A DNA stretch of 64,000 nucleotides from Luteolibacter pohnpeiensis (lineage in GTDB: Bacteria; Verrucomicrobiota; Verrucomicrobiia; Verrucomicrobiales; Akkermansiaceae). Below are positions 8,989 through 17,824 of the stretch, in pieces; positions within the stretch are counted from its first letter, which is position 1; every line of letters starts with the position of its first letter. Below the pieces are notes generated by a model. The model was not told the DNA's origin. It saw only the letters and a program-made list of their open reading frames with translations, and ran no database searches. The DNA lies in NCBI RefSeq assembly GCF_016595435.1, contig NZ_JAENIJ010000016.1:1-64000 (forward strand), read 5' to 3'. The position numbers and the translations under genes were made by a program.

Positions 8989-9873
8989 TCAGCTGAGGAG
9001 CTTGAACTCCTTCATCAGCGCAATCAGCTTCTCGTTGGCTTCGTCGGAAAGTGGAGCAAGCGGCAGGCGCAATTCGCTCGAGCAGTGACCTTGCAGGGCG
9101 ACGGCGGATTTGATCGGCACCGGATTTGTATCGAGCGACATCAAGCCGCGGAACAATGGATAGTATTGCTTTTGCTGCGCCAGAGCGTCGGCGAAATCGC
9201 CTGCGAGGCAGGTGCGGACGAGCTTCGACATGACATCCGGAATCAGGTTGGACGCGACCGAAACCAGTCCGTTGGCACCGCATGCCATGAAGGGCAGGGT
9301 GAGTGGATCATCGCCGCTGAGAATGCCGAAATCTTCCGGCAATACGGAGACCAGTTGGTTGATGCGGTCAACCGAACCGCCGGCTTCTTTGATCGCGGTA
9401 ATCGTCGGGCAATCGGCCGCGAGGCGTGCAGCCGTTTCCGGAGCAATCTCGATCCCGGAGCGGCCGGGAACGCTATAAAGCATGACCGGTAGATTGGTGG
9501 ACTCAGCGATGGCGCGGTAATGGAGATAGACGCCTTCTTGCGATGGCTTGTTGTAATACGGGCAGACTTGGAGAGTTGCATCGGCGCCGATTTTTTCGGC
9601 GGCTTCGGTCAGCTCGATGGCTTCCGAGGTGGAGTTTGCTCCGGTACCGGCGATGACCAGGCAGCGACCTGCGGCGTATTCGACGGCGAGGCGAACGACC
9701 TCGATGTGTTCTTCCATGTCCAGCGTCGGGGATTCGCCGGTGGTGCCGACTGGCACGATACCGTCAATGCCGCCCGCAATTTGTCGATCGATCAACGACT
9801 TGAAAGCGGGGGCGTCAATTTGGCCGTCGCGGAAAGGGGTGATAAGGGCGGTGTGTGTTCCGGTGAAACGCAT
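8989..9873 (-). CDS. dapA: 4-hydroxy-tetrahydrodipicolinate synthase
   Basis: First committed step of lysine/diaminopimelate synthesis, condensing pyruvate with aspartate semialdehyde. From ATG 9873 the product is 294 residues, the normal DapA length. Visible are GTTGESPTL (substrate site), the catalytic tyrosine in YSVPGRSG, the Schiff-base lysine in AIKEAGG and the GDDPL segment. In-frame ATGs at 9888 and 9912 are possible but add residues not found in the family. Followed by the class V aminotransferase and preceded by marC and dapF, all on the minus strand. Confidence 0.95.
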   Translation of the reverse strand: MRFTGTHTALITPFRDGQIDAPAFKSLIDRQIAGGIDGIVPVGTTGESPTLDMEEHIEVVRLAVEYAAGRCLVIAGTGANSTSEAIELTEAAEKIGADATLQVCPYYNKPSQEGVYLHYRAIAESTNLPVMLYSVPGRSGIEIAPETAARLAADCPTITAIKEAGGSVDRINQLVSVLPEDFGILSGDDPLTLPFMACGANGLVSVASNLIPDVMSKLVRTCLAGDFADALAQQKQYYPLFRGLMSLDTNPVPIKSAVALQGHCSSELRLPLAPLSDEANEKLIALMKEFKLLS

Positions 9874-9945
9874 GATTGTTGGGAGCATGAACGTCATTTT
9901 ACGATCGTCCAATCTGTATCTGGGGAAAATGGCAGATATTGTGAA

Positions 9946-10539
9946 TTAATGGGTCGCAGCTTGGTAAGTCGCCACTCCGTCCAGGAACATTTGGACTGAT
10001 ACCAGAATCAGGAGAAGGCCCATCAGTCGCTCGATTGCCCGGCTGCCTCGCGGACCAAGCGCGCGCAACACCACGGGCGAAAACCAGAGAATCAGCGATG
10101 AGGCAAGCCAGGCTCCTGTAGCGGCGAAGGCGATTTGGGTGAGGTGGTCGGGATGTTTCGAGCTGACCAATAACAGCAGGGCAATGCTTGAAGGCCCGGC
10201 AATCAGGGGAACGGCCATTGGCACAATGTAGGGTTCATCGTCCTCTGACTCCCCACCAAGCATGCCTCTGGCAGGGAAGACCATACCGAGAGCGATCAGA
10301 AACAGCACAATGCCTCCCGAAATGCTGAGTGTCGGCGGTCGCAGTCCGAGGAACCCGAGGACATGCTTCCCGAAAAGCAGAAAGCCCATCAGGATGGCCA
10401 ATGAAAACAGCAACTCGCGGGCAAGCACTGCCTTGCGTCGCGGTTCCGGAACCTTGGCCAGAACCGCGTGGAAAACCGGTGCGTTGCCGAATGGATCGAG
10501 CACCAGGAAAAACGTGACGGTGAACGCGAACAGATCCAT
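9946..10539 (-). CDS. MarC family integral membrane protein
   Basis: 197 residues with six hydrophobic segments, typical of MarC/UPF0056. The conserved LDPFGNAPVF near the N-terminus and VPLIAGPSSIALLLL in the middle support this. The family was once linked to antibiotic resistance, but its real function is unknown. It sits between dapF (21 nt upstream) and dapA, so it is probably cotranscribed with lysine genes. Confidence 0.9.
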   Translation of the reverse strand: MDLFAFTVTFFLVLDPFGNAPVFHAVLAKVPEPRRKAVLARELLFSLAILMGFLLFGKHVLGFLGLRPPTLSISGGIVLFLIALGMVFPARGMLGGESEDDEPYIVPMAVPLIAGPSSIALLLLVSSKHPDHLTQIAFAATGAWLASSLILWFSPVVLRALGPRGSRAIERLMGLLLILVSVQMFLDGVATYQAATH

Positions 10540-10560
10540 TCGGTAAAATCCGGGCGTGGA

Positions 10561-11373
10561 TCAGATTTCGATTTCGCCTTCGAACACAAAGTCCGCCGGG
10601 CCGGTGAGGGTGACGTTGGTGAAGCTGTCGTCGCCGGTTTTTTCGAAGCCGATTTCGAGAGTGTCTCCGCCTTCGACATCCACCTTGATCGGCGATGGTG
10701 CGCCAGTCAGAAGATGATGGACCAATGCGCAGGCGACCATGCCGGTGCCACAGGCGAGCGTTTCATCTTCCACTCCGCGCTCGTAGGTGCGGATGGCGAT
10801 GTGATCGGGCGCGAGCACTTTGGCAAAGTTGGCGTTCGTGCCGGCTGGGGCGAAATGCGAGTGCTGGCGGATATCGCGGCCGTGGTTGAAAACATCCAAT
10901 TCGTCGAGGCTTTCCACGAAACTCACGACGTGGGGGACGCCGGTATTGATGAAATGCATCTTGGCATCCAGATCGTCGATCGAGATCGGCAGGTTGAGTT
11001 GTAGATCCTTTGGCGTGGACATCGCGATGCGCACGTCGTCGCCAATCATGACCGCGTCGAGAGTTCCGGCGATGGTTTCGAAGCTCACCTTTTCCGGCAT
11101 TTCCTCCGTCAAATGAGAGGTGAATCGGCCGAAGCAACGGGCGCCATTGCCGCACATTTCGGCTTCGCCACCGTCGGCATTGTAATAGCGGAATTTGTAG
11201 TCGGCGCCATTTTCCGCTGGCTCGACAGCGAGCAGGCCATCGGCACCGATGCCGCGATGGCGATCGCAAAGCGCGGCGATCGTGTCGGTGTCGAGGTTGT
11301 TGGACAGGTCGCGATTGTCGATGACGATGAAATCGTTACCGGCACCGTTCATTTTGTAGAAGTGAAGAAGCAT
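10561..11373 (-). CDS. dapF: diaminopimelate epimerase
   Basis: Converts LL- to meso-diaminopimelate for lysine and peptidoglycan. 270 residues. The two catalytic cysteines lie in EMCGNGARCF and ACGTGMVAC, and the N-terminal MNGAGNDFIVID is diagnostic. Length is standard. It is followed by marC after 21 nt and preceded by the PIN/antitoxin pair after 16 nt. Confidence 0.97.
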   Translation of the reverse strand: MLLHFYKMNGAGNDFIVIDNRDLSNNLDTDTIAALCDRHRGIGADGLLAVEPAENGADYKFRYYNADGGEAEMCGNGARCFGRFTSHLTEEMPEKVSFETIAGTLDAVMIGDDVRIAMSTPKDLQLNLPISIDDLDAKMHFINTGVPHVVSFVESLDELDVFNHGRDIRQHSHFAPAGTNANFAKVLAPDHIAIRTYERGVEDETLACGTGMVACALVHHLLTGAPSPIKVDVEGGDTLEIGFEKTGDDSFTNVTLTGPADFVFEGEIEI

Positions 11374-11389
11374 GGTGGTGGAGAAAGTT

Positions 11390-11782
11390 TCAGGATTGGA
11401 TGCGGAGCAGCTGCGGCAGATGATCGAAATGCGCGTCAGAAGTGCAAAGCCAAAGTCCGTGTTGCACGGCTAAAGCTGCGATCCAGAGGTCGTTTTGAGG
11501 GATGATGATGCCGCGAGATTTCAGATCCGTGAAAATGATGGAGTAATGGAACGTCGTTTGGAGGTCTGGAGCGAGAACCCGCACCGTCCCTTGTGAAAGG
11601 AAATCCTGTAAATCGTCCTCATTTTTTTGGAAATGGCGGCCATTGCGAAATCCACTCCTGAGTTCGCCAATCACCATCAGTGGAATGAAGATTTGAGCCG
11701 CGTATGGGATTACATCCAACCATTTGAGTCTACGGCCGAAGTCCGAATAGGCATTCGTATCGAGGAGCAGGTCAGATTTCAT
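11390..11782 (-). CDS. PIN-domain ribonuclease toxin, VapC-like
   Basis: 130 residues with the PIN acidic set: Asp in LLDTNAYSDF near the N-terminus, Glu in VIGELRSG, and the C-terminal pair in NDLWIAALA and TSDAHFDHL. VapC-like toxins cleave RNA. It overlaps the upstream antitoxin gene by 4 nt, the standard antitoxin-toxin order, and lies within an otherwise biosynthetic run between trpA and dapF. Confidence 0.88.
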   Translation of the reverse strand: MKSDLLLDTNAYSDFGRRLKWLDVIPYAAQIFIPLMVIGELRSGFRNGRHFQKNEDDLQDFLSQGTVRVLAPDLQTTFHYSIIFTDLKSRGIIIPQNDLWIAALAVQHGLWLCTSDAHFDHLPQLLRIQS

Positions 11783-12033
11783 CGCCAGTCGTCCAGTTCT
11801 GCGTCGACCCGATCAAATTCTTTGATCGCGGCATCAAAATCTGGATCTGGCTCCATGCATCCGGCAAATTTCTCCAGTCCGTTGGTTTTGCGTTCAGGAG
11901 AGAGTTTGCAGGAGTCGGAAAGTTTATCGATCAACAAGGCGTTCAGCGATTTACCATATCGCGCCGCCTCTTCCCGAAGGGCATGATCCAACTGCTCCGA
12001 AATGCCTCGGATGGTGTATTGCTTGCCCTTCAT
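11779..12033 (-). CDS. antitoxin of PIN-domain toxin pair, ribbon-helix-helix/FitA-like
   Basis: 84 residues. The N-terminus (YTIRGISEQLDHALREEAARYGKSLNALLIDKL) has the strand-helix-helix pattern of FitA/VapB ribbon-helix-helix proteins that bind the operon promoter. The acidic C-terminal tail ending DAELDDWR would wrap the toxin. It precedes the toxin with a 4-nt overlap. The palindromic operator expected upstream was not located with confidence. Confidence 0.85.
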   Translation of the reverse strand: MKGKQYTIRGISEQLDHALREEAARYGKSLNALLIDKLSDSCKLSPERKTNGLEKFAGCMEPDPDFDAAIKEFDRVDAELDDWR

Positions 12034-12079
12034 GCCTGCACTCTAAAGGACGAGTGTAGGCATGTCAATTGAGCTGGAT

Positions 12080-12877
12080 TCAAACGCCTTTGGTCGAGGC
12101 GATCAAGGGTGTGACAAAATCCCGCACCGCTTGAGCGGCGTGATCGGGATTCATCTCGACCTGTTTCACGATGGCGGATCCGACGATCACGCCGTCCGCT
12201 GCAGCTGCGACCATGGCCGCCTGCTCTGGATTGCTGATGCCGAAGCCGACGCAAACCGGCGTTTCCGTGTGGGATTTGATCGCGGCGACTTGAGCGGAAA
12301 TATTGGCAGACGGTCCACCGTGGCCGCCGGTTACTCCAGTCCGGGAAAGTGCGTAAATGAATCCTTCTGATTGAGTTGCGAGTTTTTTTACGCGATCCGA
12401 AGGAGTGGTTGGCGCAATCAGGCGGATAACCTTGAGATCCGGATTTGTCGCCAATCCGGTATTCGCGGCGACTTCATCCGGCGGGAGATCAAGTAGCAAA
12501 ATCCCGTCCGCTCCGGCGGCAACCGCGTCGCTTTGGAATTTCTCGAAACCGTAGGTGAAAATCGGATTCAGATAGGTGAAAAGCACGATCGGCGTCTCGT
12601 GAGTCTCGCGGAATTTGCGGATCAGTTCGAGCACCCGTGGCGTCGTCATGCCAGCCTTTAGGGCTCGATCCGCCGCCATTTGGTTGACGATGCCGTCGGC
12701 AAGTGGATCAGAAAATGGCAGTCCCAGCTCGATCAAATCGGCCCCGGCGTCTGCGAGGGCCTTGATGACTTCGAGTGAGGTATCAAAGTCCGGATCCCCA
12801 GCAGCCACGTAGGCGATGAAGGCCTTTTGGTTGGAGGACCGGAGATTGGCGAAAAGGGAATCGATGCGATTTGGCAT
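12080..12877 (-). CDS. trpA: tryptophan synthase alpha chain
   Basis: Cleaves indole-3-glycerol phosphate to indole and G3P and passes indole to TrpB. 265 residues, standard length. The catalytic glutamate and aspartate lie in IELGLPFSDPLADG, and the phosphate-binding region includes GVTGGHGGPS. The start is ATG 12877 (MPNRIDSLFANL). trpB is not beside it, so the trp genes are dispersed. It follows the acyl-activating enzyme by 24 nt. Confidence 0.96.
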   Translation of the reverse strand: MPNRIDSLFANLRSSNQKAFIAYVAAGDPDFDTSLEVIKALADAGADLIELGLPFSDPLADGIVNQMAADRALKAGMTTPRVLELIRKFRETHETPIVLFTYLNPIFTYGFEKFQSDAVAAGADGILLLDLPPDEVAANTGLATNPDLKVIRLIAPTTPSDRVKKLATQSEGFIYALSRTGVTGGHGGPSANISAQVAAIKSHTETPVCVGFGISNPEQAAMVAAAADGVIVGSAIVKQVEMNPDHAAQAVRDFVTPLIASTKGV

Positions 12878-12901
12878 GGGATATGGGGAAACCGGGAAAC
12901 G

Positions 12902-15049
12902 TCACTCCGCCTTTTTGGCGAGCATTTCGCAACCCTTGATATCGAGTTTTCCAGATGCAAGCACCGGAATTTCAGCGACCGGGATGATTTGCTTCGGGCA
13001 CCAGAGCGATGGCAGACCCAAGTCGAGCAGCTTGTAGCGTAGATCGATGCACTCCTGTTCGTGAGCCGGACCGGCAATGGTGGATAGCAACAGAATCGCT
13101 TCGCCTTTCTGCTCGTCCGGCACACCGACGATGGCGATTTTCCGCTCCGACTCGGAATCCAGTTCGAGAACCTTGTTGATCGCAGCCTCGACGGTTTCAT
13201 GCGGGACCATTTCGCCTGCGATTTTGGAAAATCTGGAAATCCGCCCCTCAATGTAGAGGAATCCGTCTTCATCCACGCGGCCCACATCGCCGGTGCGGAA
13301 CCATCCATCGACCAGCACCTCGGCGCTTTTGGTGGGATTGTCGAGATAGCCGTTGAAGACGTTGGGGCCCTTGAACCAGATGATCCCTTGTTTGTCCAAT
13401 GGGACGGATTCGTTGGTCGCCGGATCGGTGAGCTTGATGGCCAAGCCTGGGATCAACTGGCCGACCGACCCGTTCCTGGACGATGGCAAGGGAGTGATTC
13501 CCGGAGCGACTTCCGGCTCTGGCAGGTTCACGTTGGTCACCGGGGAGGTTTCGGTCAGGCCATAGCCTTCTTGAGGACGCATGCCGAATTTCTGTTCGAA
13601 CGCATCGGCCAGGCTTTGCGGAAGTTTTTCAGCACCAGTGATCACGTATTGCAGGGATGCAAGTTGCGCGGGATCGATGCGCTTCATGTAGCCACGCAGG
13701 AATGTCGGGGTAGCCAGCAGGATTTTGATCTGATGCAGGGCGATCAATTCGGCCAAGCGCTTGGTTTCCAGTGGACTTGGGTAGGTGACAAGGTCAATCC
13801 CTTCGATCACCGGGAACCACAGAGTGACGGTGCAGCCAAAGGAGTGAAACAGCGGCAGGGAGCCAAGAATGGCCGAGCCTTTTGGCAATCCAAGTCGGGT
13901 GGCAAATTGACAGACGTTGCCGAGGACGTTGCGATGGTTGAGAACCACTCCCTTCGGTTCGCCCGCAGATCCTGAGGTGAAAAGGAGCGTGGCTTCATCA
14001 TCACCACGTCGCTTGTTGGTGTTCAGTAGCAAGGTCAGCGCCTTGGTTGGCATGATTTTGGTAATCAGTGCCCATTTGACGACCTGCTGTTTCAGTGAGG
14101 GTAGGATGCGCTCAATGAAGATGATGTCCCGATTCGGTGGCCATGGGAATGATGACACTTTTCGCACGAACGGATCCGCCGTGATGTAGCGGTCGACCCC
14201 GGACTGGCGCATCGAGGATTTAATCGAGTCGTGGCCGGCGGTGAAATTCAGGTTGATCGGTGTTTTTCCAGCCAGCAGCACCGCGAGGTTTGCGATCAGT
14301 CCAGCCTTGCCAGGTGGCAAAATGATGGCCACGCGAGGCTTGTTGGTCTCCTCTTTGATCACTTTGGAAAAGGCGATGGCAACGGCCAAGACCTTGTGGT
14401 AAGTGAGTTCTGAATCGTCGGAGCCATCGAGCACACGGCATTTCGCGTTTCGTTTCAGGCCTTGAACGAGGACGGTTGTGAGGGACGATTTGAAAATCGG
14501 CCGCGTCGCATAGGCCTCCTCAAATGCCTCAAACAAATTTTGCTGATAGTTGGCCAGACTGACTTCGGATTCGTTCAGCAACTTGCCGATGCAAAAGATG
14601 GCAGGAGGCAGAGAAGCGGGGCTCTCGGTGATGAGGTGGGATTCGCGAGGGCAATCGATTGCGATCGGCAGAACCGGCAAACCGAACGATGTCAGGGTTT
14701 TGAGGTGCGATGACTGGATGTGGCAGGCACTGCCAAGCCGGGGTTTCGCGCCGCCCGGGACATAAATGAGCACTCCGCCATTGGCGAGGAAGGCTTTTAG
14801 TTGTGTTCCCGCTGCTGCAGGCGCGGAATCGCCCGCGGAAAACATGGCTCCCGAGTTTGATTTCTCGAGAAATGCGCGCAGCGAAGGCTCATGCTGCGAT
14901 GATTCTTCAATCAGCCAGGTAATTTTACGTCCGGCGAAAATACGCTCCAGGTGATGAAGATGGGGAAGATCGAGCCGACCCGGAATGACCAGAGCGCCTG
15001 ATTTCGGGAGCCGCTCAAGGTGAAGGGTTTGTGTGGTGGATGATGACAT
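12902..15049 (-). CDS. AMP-dependent acyl-activating enzyme with degenerate PlsC-like N-terminus
   Basis: 715 residues from ATG 15049, built like the Aas acyltransferase/acyl-ACP synthetase. Residues about 15-180 resemble a PlsC acyltransferase (VLIYVPGGAKPRLG, GLPVLPIAI) but have no HxxxxD catalytic motif. From about 215 it is an adenylate-forming enzyme: P-loop TSGSAGEPKG at 358-367, YGLTETSP, then GWFRTGDVG and the catalytic lysine in SGKLDIKG near the C-terminus. It probably activates fatty acids for CoA or ACP. Acyltransfer by the N-terminal part is unlikely. No membrane segment is obvious. Confidence 0.82.
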   Translation of the reverse strand: MSSSTTQTLHLERLPKSGALVIPGRLDLPHLHHLERIFAGRKITWLIEESSQHEPSLRAFLEKSNSGAMFSAGDSAPAAAGTQLKAFLANGGVLIYVPGGAKPRLGSACHIQSSHLKTLTSFGLPVLPIAIDCPRESHLITESPASLPPAIFCIGKLLNESEVSLANYQQNLFEAFEEAYATRPIFKSSLTTVLVQGLKRNAKCRVLDGSDDSELTYHKVLAVAIAFSKVIKEETNKPRVAIILPPGKAGLIANLAVLLAGKTPINLNFTAGHDSIKSSMRQSGVDRYITADPFVRKVSSFPWPPNRDIIFIERILPSLKQQVVKWALITKIMPTKALTLLLNTNKRRGDDEATLLFTSGSAGEPKGVVLNHRNVLGNVCQFATRLGLPKGSAILGSLPLFHSFGCTVTLWFPVIEGIDLVTYPSPLETKRLAELIALHQIKILLATPTFLRGYMKRIDPAQLASLQYVITGAEKLPQSLADAFEQKFGMRPQEGYGLTETSPVTNVNLPEPEVAPGITPLPSSRNGSVGQLIPGLAIKLTDPATNESVPLDKQGIIWFKGPNVFNGYLDNPTKSAEVLVDGWFRTGDVGRVDEDGFLYIEGRISRFSKIAGEMVPHETVEAAINKVLELDSESERKIAIVGVPDEQKGEAILLLSTIAGPAHEQECIDLRYKLLDLGLPSLWCPKQIIPVAEIPVLASGKLDIKGCEMLAKKAE

Positions 15050-15154
15050 TTTGGGAAAATCGATGCGGAAAATCAGCGCGTAGCAGTTTTTTCTACGCAA
15101 TTCAGTGGGATTTTTCCCAACCTGACACGGTTTTTTCCGATAAAAAACACGAAC

Positions 15155-16228
15155 TTACAAGCCGGCTTCCGCCAAGCGCTCCGCCATTTCGGTTTTTTGC
15201 AGCTCGTTGGTGAATTCCGAGAGGTCACCAGAAAGCACGCCTGTTAGATTATGCGAGGTGAATCCGATCCGGTGATCCGTGATCCGACTCTGTGGGAAAT
15301 TGTAGGTGCGGATTTTCTCCGAACGATCGCCAGAGCCGATCAATGAACGTCGATGCTCCGAGTAAGCGAGCTGCTGTTCGCGCAGTTTTTGCTCGTAGAG
15401 CCGGGTTCGGAGAATTTGCAGCGCCTTTTCCTTATTTTGAGTTTGTGAGCGGCCATCTTCGCAACGGACGTAAAGCCCCGTGGGCAGGTGGAAAACCTGC
15501 ACGGCGGATTCGGTCCGGTTCACGTGCTGTCCGCCAGCGCCACCCGCGCGGCAGACTTCAATTCGGAGATCATCCTGCTTCAGCTCAACATCGACTTCTT
15601 CAGCCTCCGGCAACACCGCGACGGTGACGGTCGACGTGTGAACCCGGCCCTGGGTCTCGGTCGAAGGAACGCGTTGGACTCGATGGACACCGGATTCGTA
15701 TTTCAAATATCGGAATACCTCATCGCCGGTGATTTTCAGAATCACTTCCTTGAAGCCACCAACTTCCGAGGGAGAGCTTTCCAAATGCTCTGCCTTCCAC
15801 CCGCGGGTTTCCGCGTGACGCTGGTACATCCGCATCAACTCGGCAGCGAACAGCGACGCCTCATCGCCGCCGGCACCTGCGCGGATTTCGACCAAGGCAT
15901 CGCGGTCCTCGTTCGGATCTGCAGGGAGCAGCGCATATTGGAGCTGGGTCGAGAGTTCTTCGATCTGTTCTTCCTGACCAGGAATTTCCTCAGCCGCCAT
16001 GGCTGCAAAGTCCGGATCGTCCGATTTGGCCAGTTCCTGATTATCTGCGAGCTGGCGTTTCAGGGTTTCAAGACTTTCCCACAAATCCAGAGAATGCTTG
16101 AGATTCCGGTGCTCGCGCAGGATTTCCGTGGCTCGTTTAGGATTCGAGAAAAGATCAGGATCACCGACAGCCTCTTCGAGCTCGGCGAAGCGGAGGCGGC
16201 GTTTGGAGATGAGCGACGAATAGTCCAT
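15155..16228 (-). CDS. prfA: peptide chain release factor 1
   Basis: Recognises UAA and UAG and triggers peptide release. 357 residues from ATG 16228 (MDYSSLISKRR). The catalytic GGQ lies in RAGGAGGQHVNRTES. The codon-reading tripeptide is P-S-T in VQRVPSTETQG, which fits the PxT of RF1 and not the SPF of RF2. The longer upstream open frame to 16324 lacks family sequence. The HemK/PrmC methyltransferase often found beside prfA is not adjacent. Confidence 0.96.
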   Translation of the reverse strand: MDYSSLISKRRLRFAELEEAVGDPDLFSNPKRATEILREHRNLKHSLDLWESLETLKRQLADNQELAKSDDPDFAAMAAEEIPGQEEQIEELSTQLQYALLPADPNEDRDALVEIRAGAGGDEASLFAAELMRMYQRHAETRGWKAEHLESSPSEVGGFKEVILKITGDEVFRYLKYESGVHRVQRVPSTETQGRVHTSTVTVAVLPEAEEVDVELKQDDLRIEVCRAGGAGGQHVNRTESAVQVFHLPTGLYVRCEDGRSQTQNKEKALQILRTRLYEQKLREQQLAYSEHRRSLIGSGDRSEKIRTYNFPQSRITDHRIGFTSHNLTGVLSGDLSEFTNELQKTEMAERLAEAGL

Positions 16229-16553
16229 GGAAATAAGCGGGCCCCAACCTGAGTCGCGGATGGAAGAAATGCAAGGGAAGGGTAGCGGGCGAGCCAGGTG
16301 TCGACCATTTTTCGTAAAAACCATCTAACGGGGCGATCCGTGAAATGCGGAATCGACGTTCTCGCGGCTCCAGGCAGGGGGATCAAACCAATGAATTCTA
16401 TGGATCCTTGTTTTTTGAATTCAAATGATTGCGAAATTTTTATAATTGATCGATGCTGCTTATCCTATCATTTTAATATAAATTCGGATGACTAGAGCGA
16501 TGGGTTGATCAAACTCATACCGAGTTGATTGAGTGAGATTTTTGCCTGTGGGA
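16229..16553. other. AT-rich intergenic stretch
   Basis: About 325 bp between the divergent prfA and module genes, with no credible coding frame. Roughly 16390-16490 is strongly AT-rich and holds two GAATTC palindromes about 25 bp apart. Around 16508-16529 ATCAAACTC and GAGTTGAT can pair with one bulge. The right edge leads into the promoter of the module at 16598. Confidence 0.4.
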
Positions 16554-16591
16554 TGCAAATTCTTGCATTTCAACAAATACTTGGATAATCG
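16554..16591 (+). promoter_or_regulatory. leaderless-type promoter with overlapping inverted repeat, ahead of module gene 1
   Basis: TTGCAT (16563-16568) and TAATCG (16586-16591) are spaced by 17 bp. Six nucleotides follow before ATG 16598, so transcription is predicted to begin at the start codon. The inverted repeat TGCAA-ATTC-TTGCA (16554-16567) overlaps the -35 box and could be an operator. Nearly the same block precedes the paralogue at 55820. Confidence 0.55.
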
Positions 16592-16597
16592 GCTGTC

Positions 16598-17824
16598 ATG
16601 CGAATTCCGCTTGGGATTTTCTTAGGTGCTTTTCTCATCGGATTTTTAAGTTCGAGGATGTCAAAACCATCCGCCGCCGAAGTGAAATCAAAGCCAGTTC
16701 GGCAGCGGGAAAGGAGCGTGACGGTGACTTCCAGCTCATTGGATGATGCAGTGAATCGTTGGAAGAATTCGGACGGTGAGTATTCTATTTTGGATCCATT
16801 TGCGTCGGAGTGGTCTAATTGGACGGATGATCAATTACGCGCTGCATTGGATGAAGGTGTCAAAGATCCCCGCATCGCGTTGAGTTTGAGCAATGAAAAC
16901 AAACTCTTGAATCTACTATTTGGTGAATGGTGTCGTCGGGACCTTGATGCATGCATCCGCTGGTTGGAAGAATTGCCATCCGAGACGATCCAGCGACAGT
17001 TGAGCAGTATATTGAGTTCCAACTGGCCGGATGATCGGGCGATGGAAGGTTTGGATTATGTCATGGCTCATCGAGAAATGTTTATCTCAACCCGATCGGT
17101 CGGCTACGGAGAAATCCTTGGCAAGGCGATCAAACTGGCTGCGAAAAATGGGGTCACGGAAGTTCTCTCAACACTCGAATCGATAAAGGCGGGTGGACTA
17201 GACTCATTTTATGCCAAGAACGTCGAATTTCCTGAAGGTTTTGATTTCTCAGCTTTATACGATCATGCCAAGGATGCCGAATTGTTAAAGAAGGGTGCCT
17301 GCTTCTTCGGTGGTTCGTGGATGGAGCAAGATTCGGAAGGGGCATTTGATGCTCTAATCTCGGATGAAGCAGTGAGCAATTTTGATCAATTATTTACCGA
17401 TATTCCAAGCTCCTCCCGCGATTCAGAGCAGTTACAGCAAGGAATCAATCGGACAAAGTGGCTGGCTGAAAAGTTCAATGACATGCAGTATGAAGATGCC
17501 GCCGAATACGCAACGTCTCTCGCCGATTCACTGAAGCAGCAACCGGAGGCATGGCAGGAATTGGTCAATGATTTGCAAGAAAAAGAAATCAGAATCGATC
17601 TTATCAAAAAATCATTCGAAACAACTTGGAATCTGGTGCGACTTCGCAATCAACTGTTTACCTTGAAGGAACCCGAAGACGGTGTGGAAGTTTTGGAAAG
17701 AATCAATCAAGGTCCGGCTAGATACCTATTTCAGACCAGACAGAAACTTCAAGAAACATTGGATAAAATGAAAGTTGCTCCAGATCGGTCAGATGCAATT
17801 CTAAATCGAATTTTTCATCCCTAA
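16598..17824 (+). CDS. anchored helical protein, first gene of paralogous two-gene module (family A)
   Basis: 408 residues. An N-terminal hydrophobic segment (LGIFLGAFLIGFL, about 5-18) should anchor it, leaving a mostly helical, acidic domain outside the cytoplasm. Features shared with the paralogues at 55820 and 27903 include the EW-x-x-WT-(D/E) segment near residue 71 (shared with 55820 only), WCRRDLDACIRWLEELPSE at about 111-129 and FPEGFDF at 211-217. No catalytic motif is seen. The stop overlaps the ATG of the next gene (TAATG), so translation is coupled. Base composition is more AT-rich than in flanking housekeeping genes. Function unknown; an alpha solenoid is a guess from the helix pattern. 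Confidence 0.85.
   Translation: MRIPLGIFLGAFLIGFLSSRMSKPSAAEVKSKPVRQRERSVTVTSSSLDDAVNRWKNSDGEYSILDPFASEWSNWTDDQLRAALDEGVKDPRIALSLSNENKLLNLLFGEWCRRDLDACIRWLEELPSETIQRQLSSILSSNWPDDRAMEGLDYVMAHREMFISTRSVGYGEILGKAIKLAAKNGVTEVLSTLESIKAGGLDSFYAKNVEFPEGFDFSALYDHAKDAELLKKGACFFGGSWMEQDSEGAFDALISDEAVSNFDQLFTDIPSSSRDSEQLQQGINRTKWLAEKFNDMQYEDAAEYATSLADSLKQQPEAWQELVNDLQEKEIRIDLIKKSFETTWNLVRLRNQLFTLKEPEDGVEVLERINQGPARYLFQTRQKLQETLDKMKVAPDRSDAILNRIFHP

Noticed and set aside
15488-16252. Plus-strand open frame of 254 codons opposite prfA
   Set aside because: Antisense to prfA, which has GGQ and PxT motifs.
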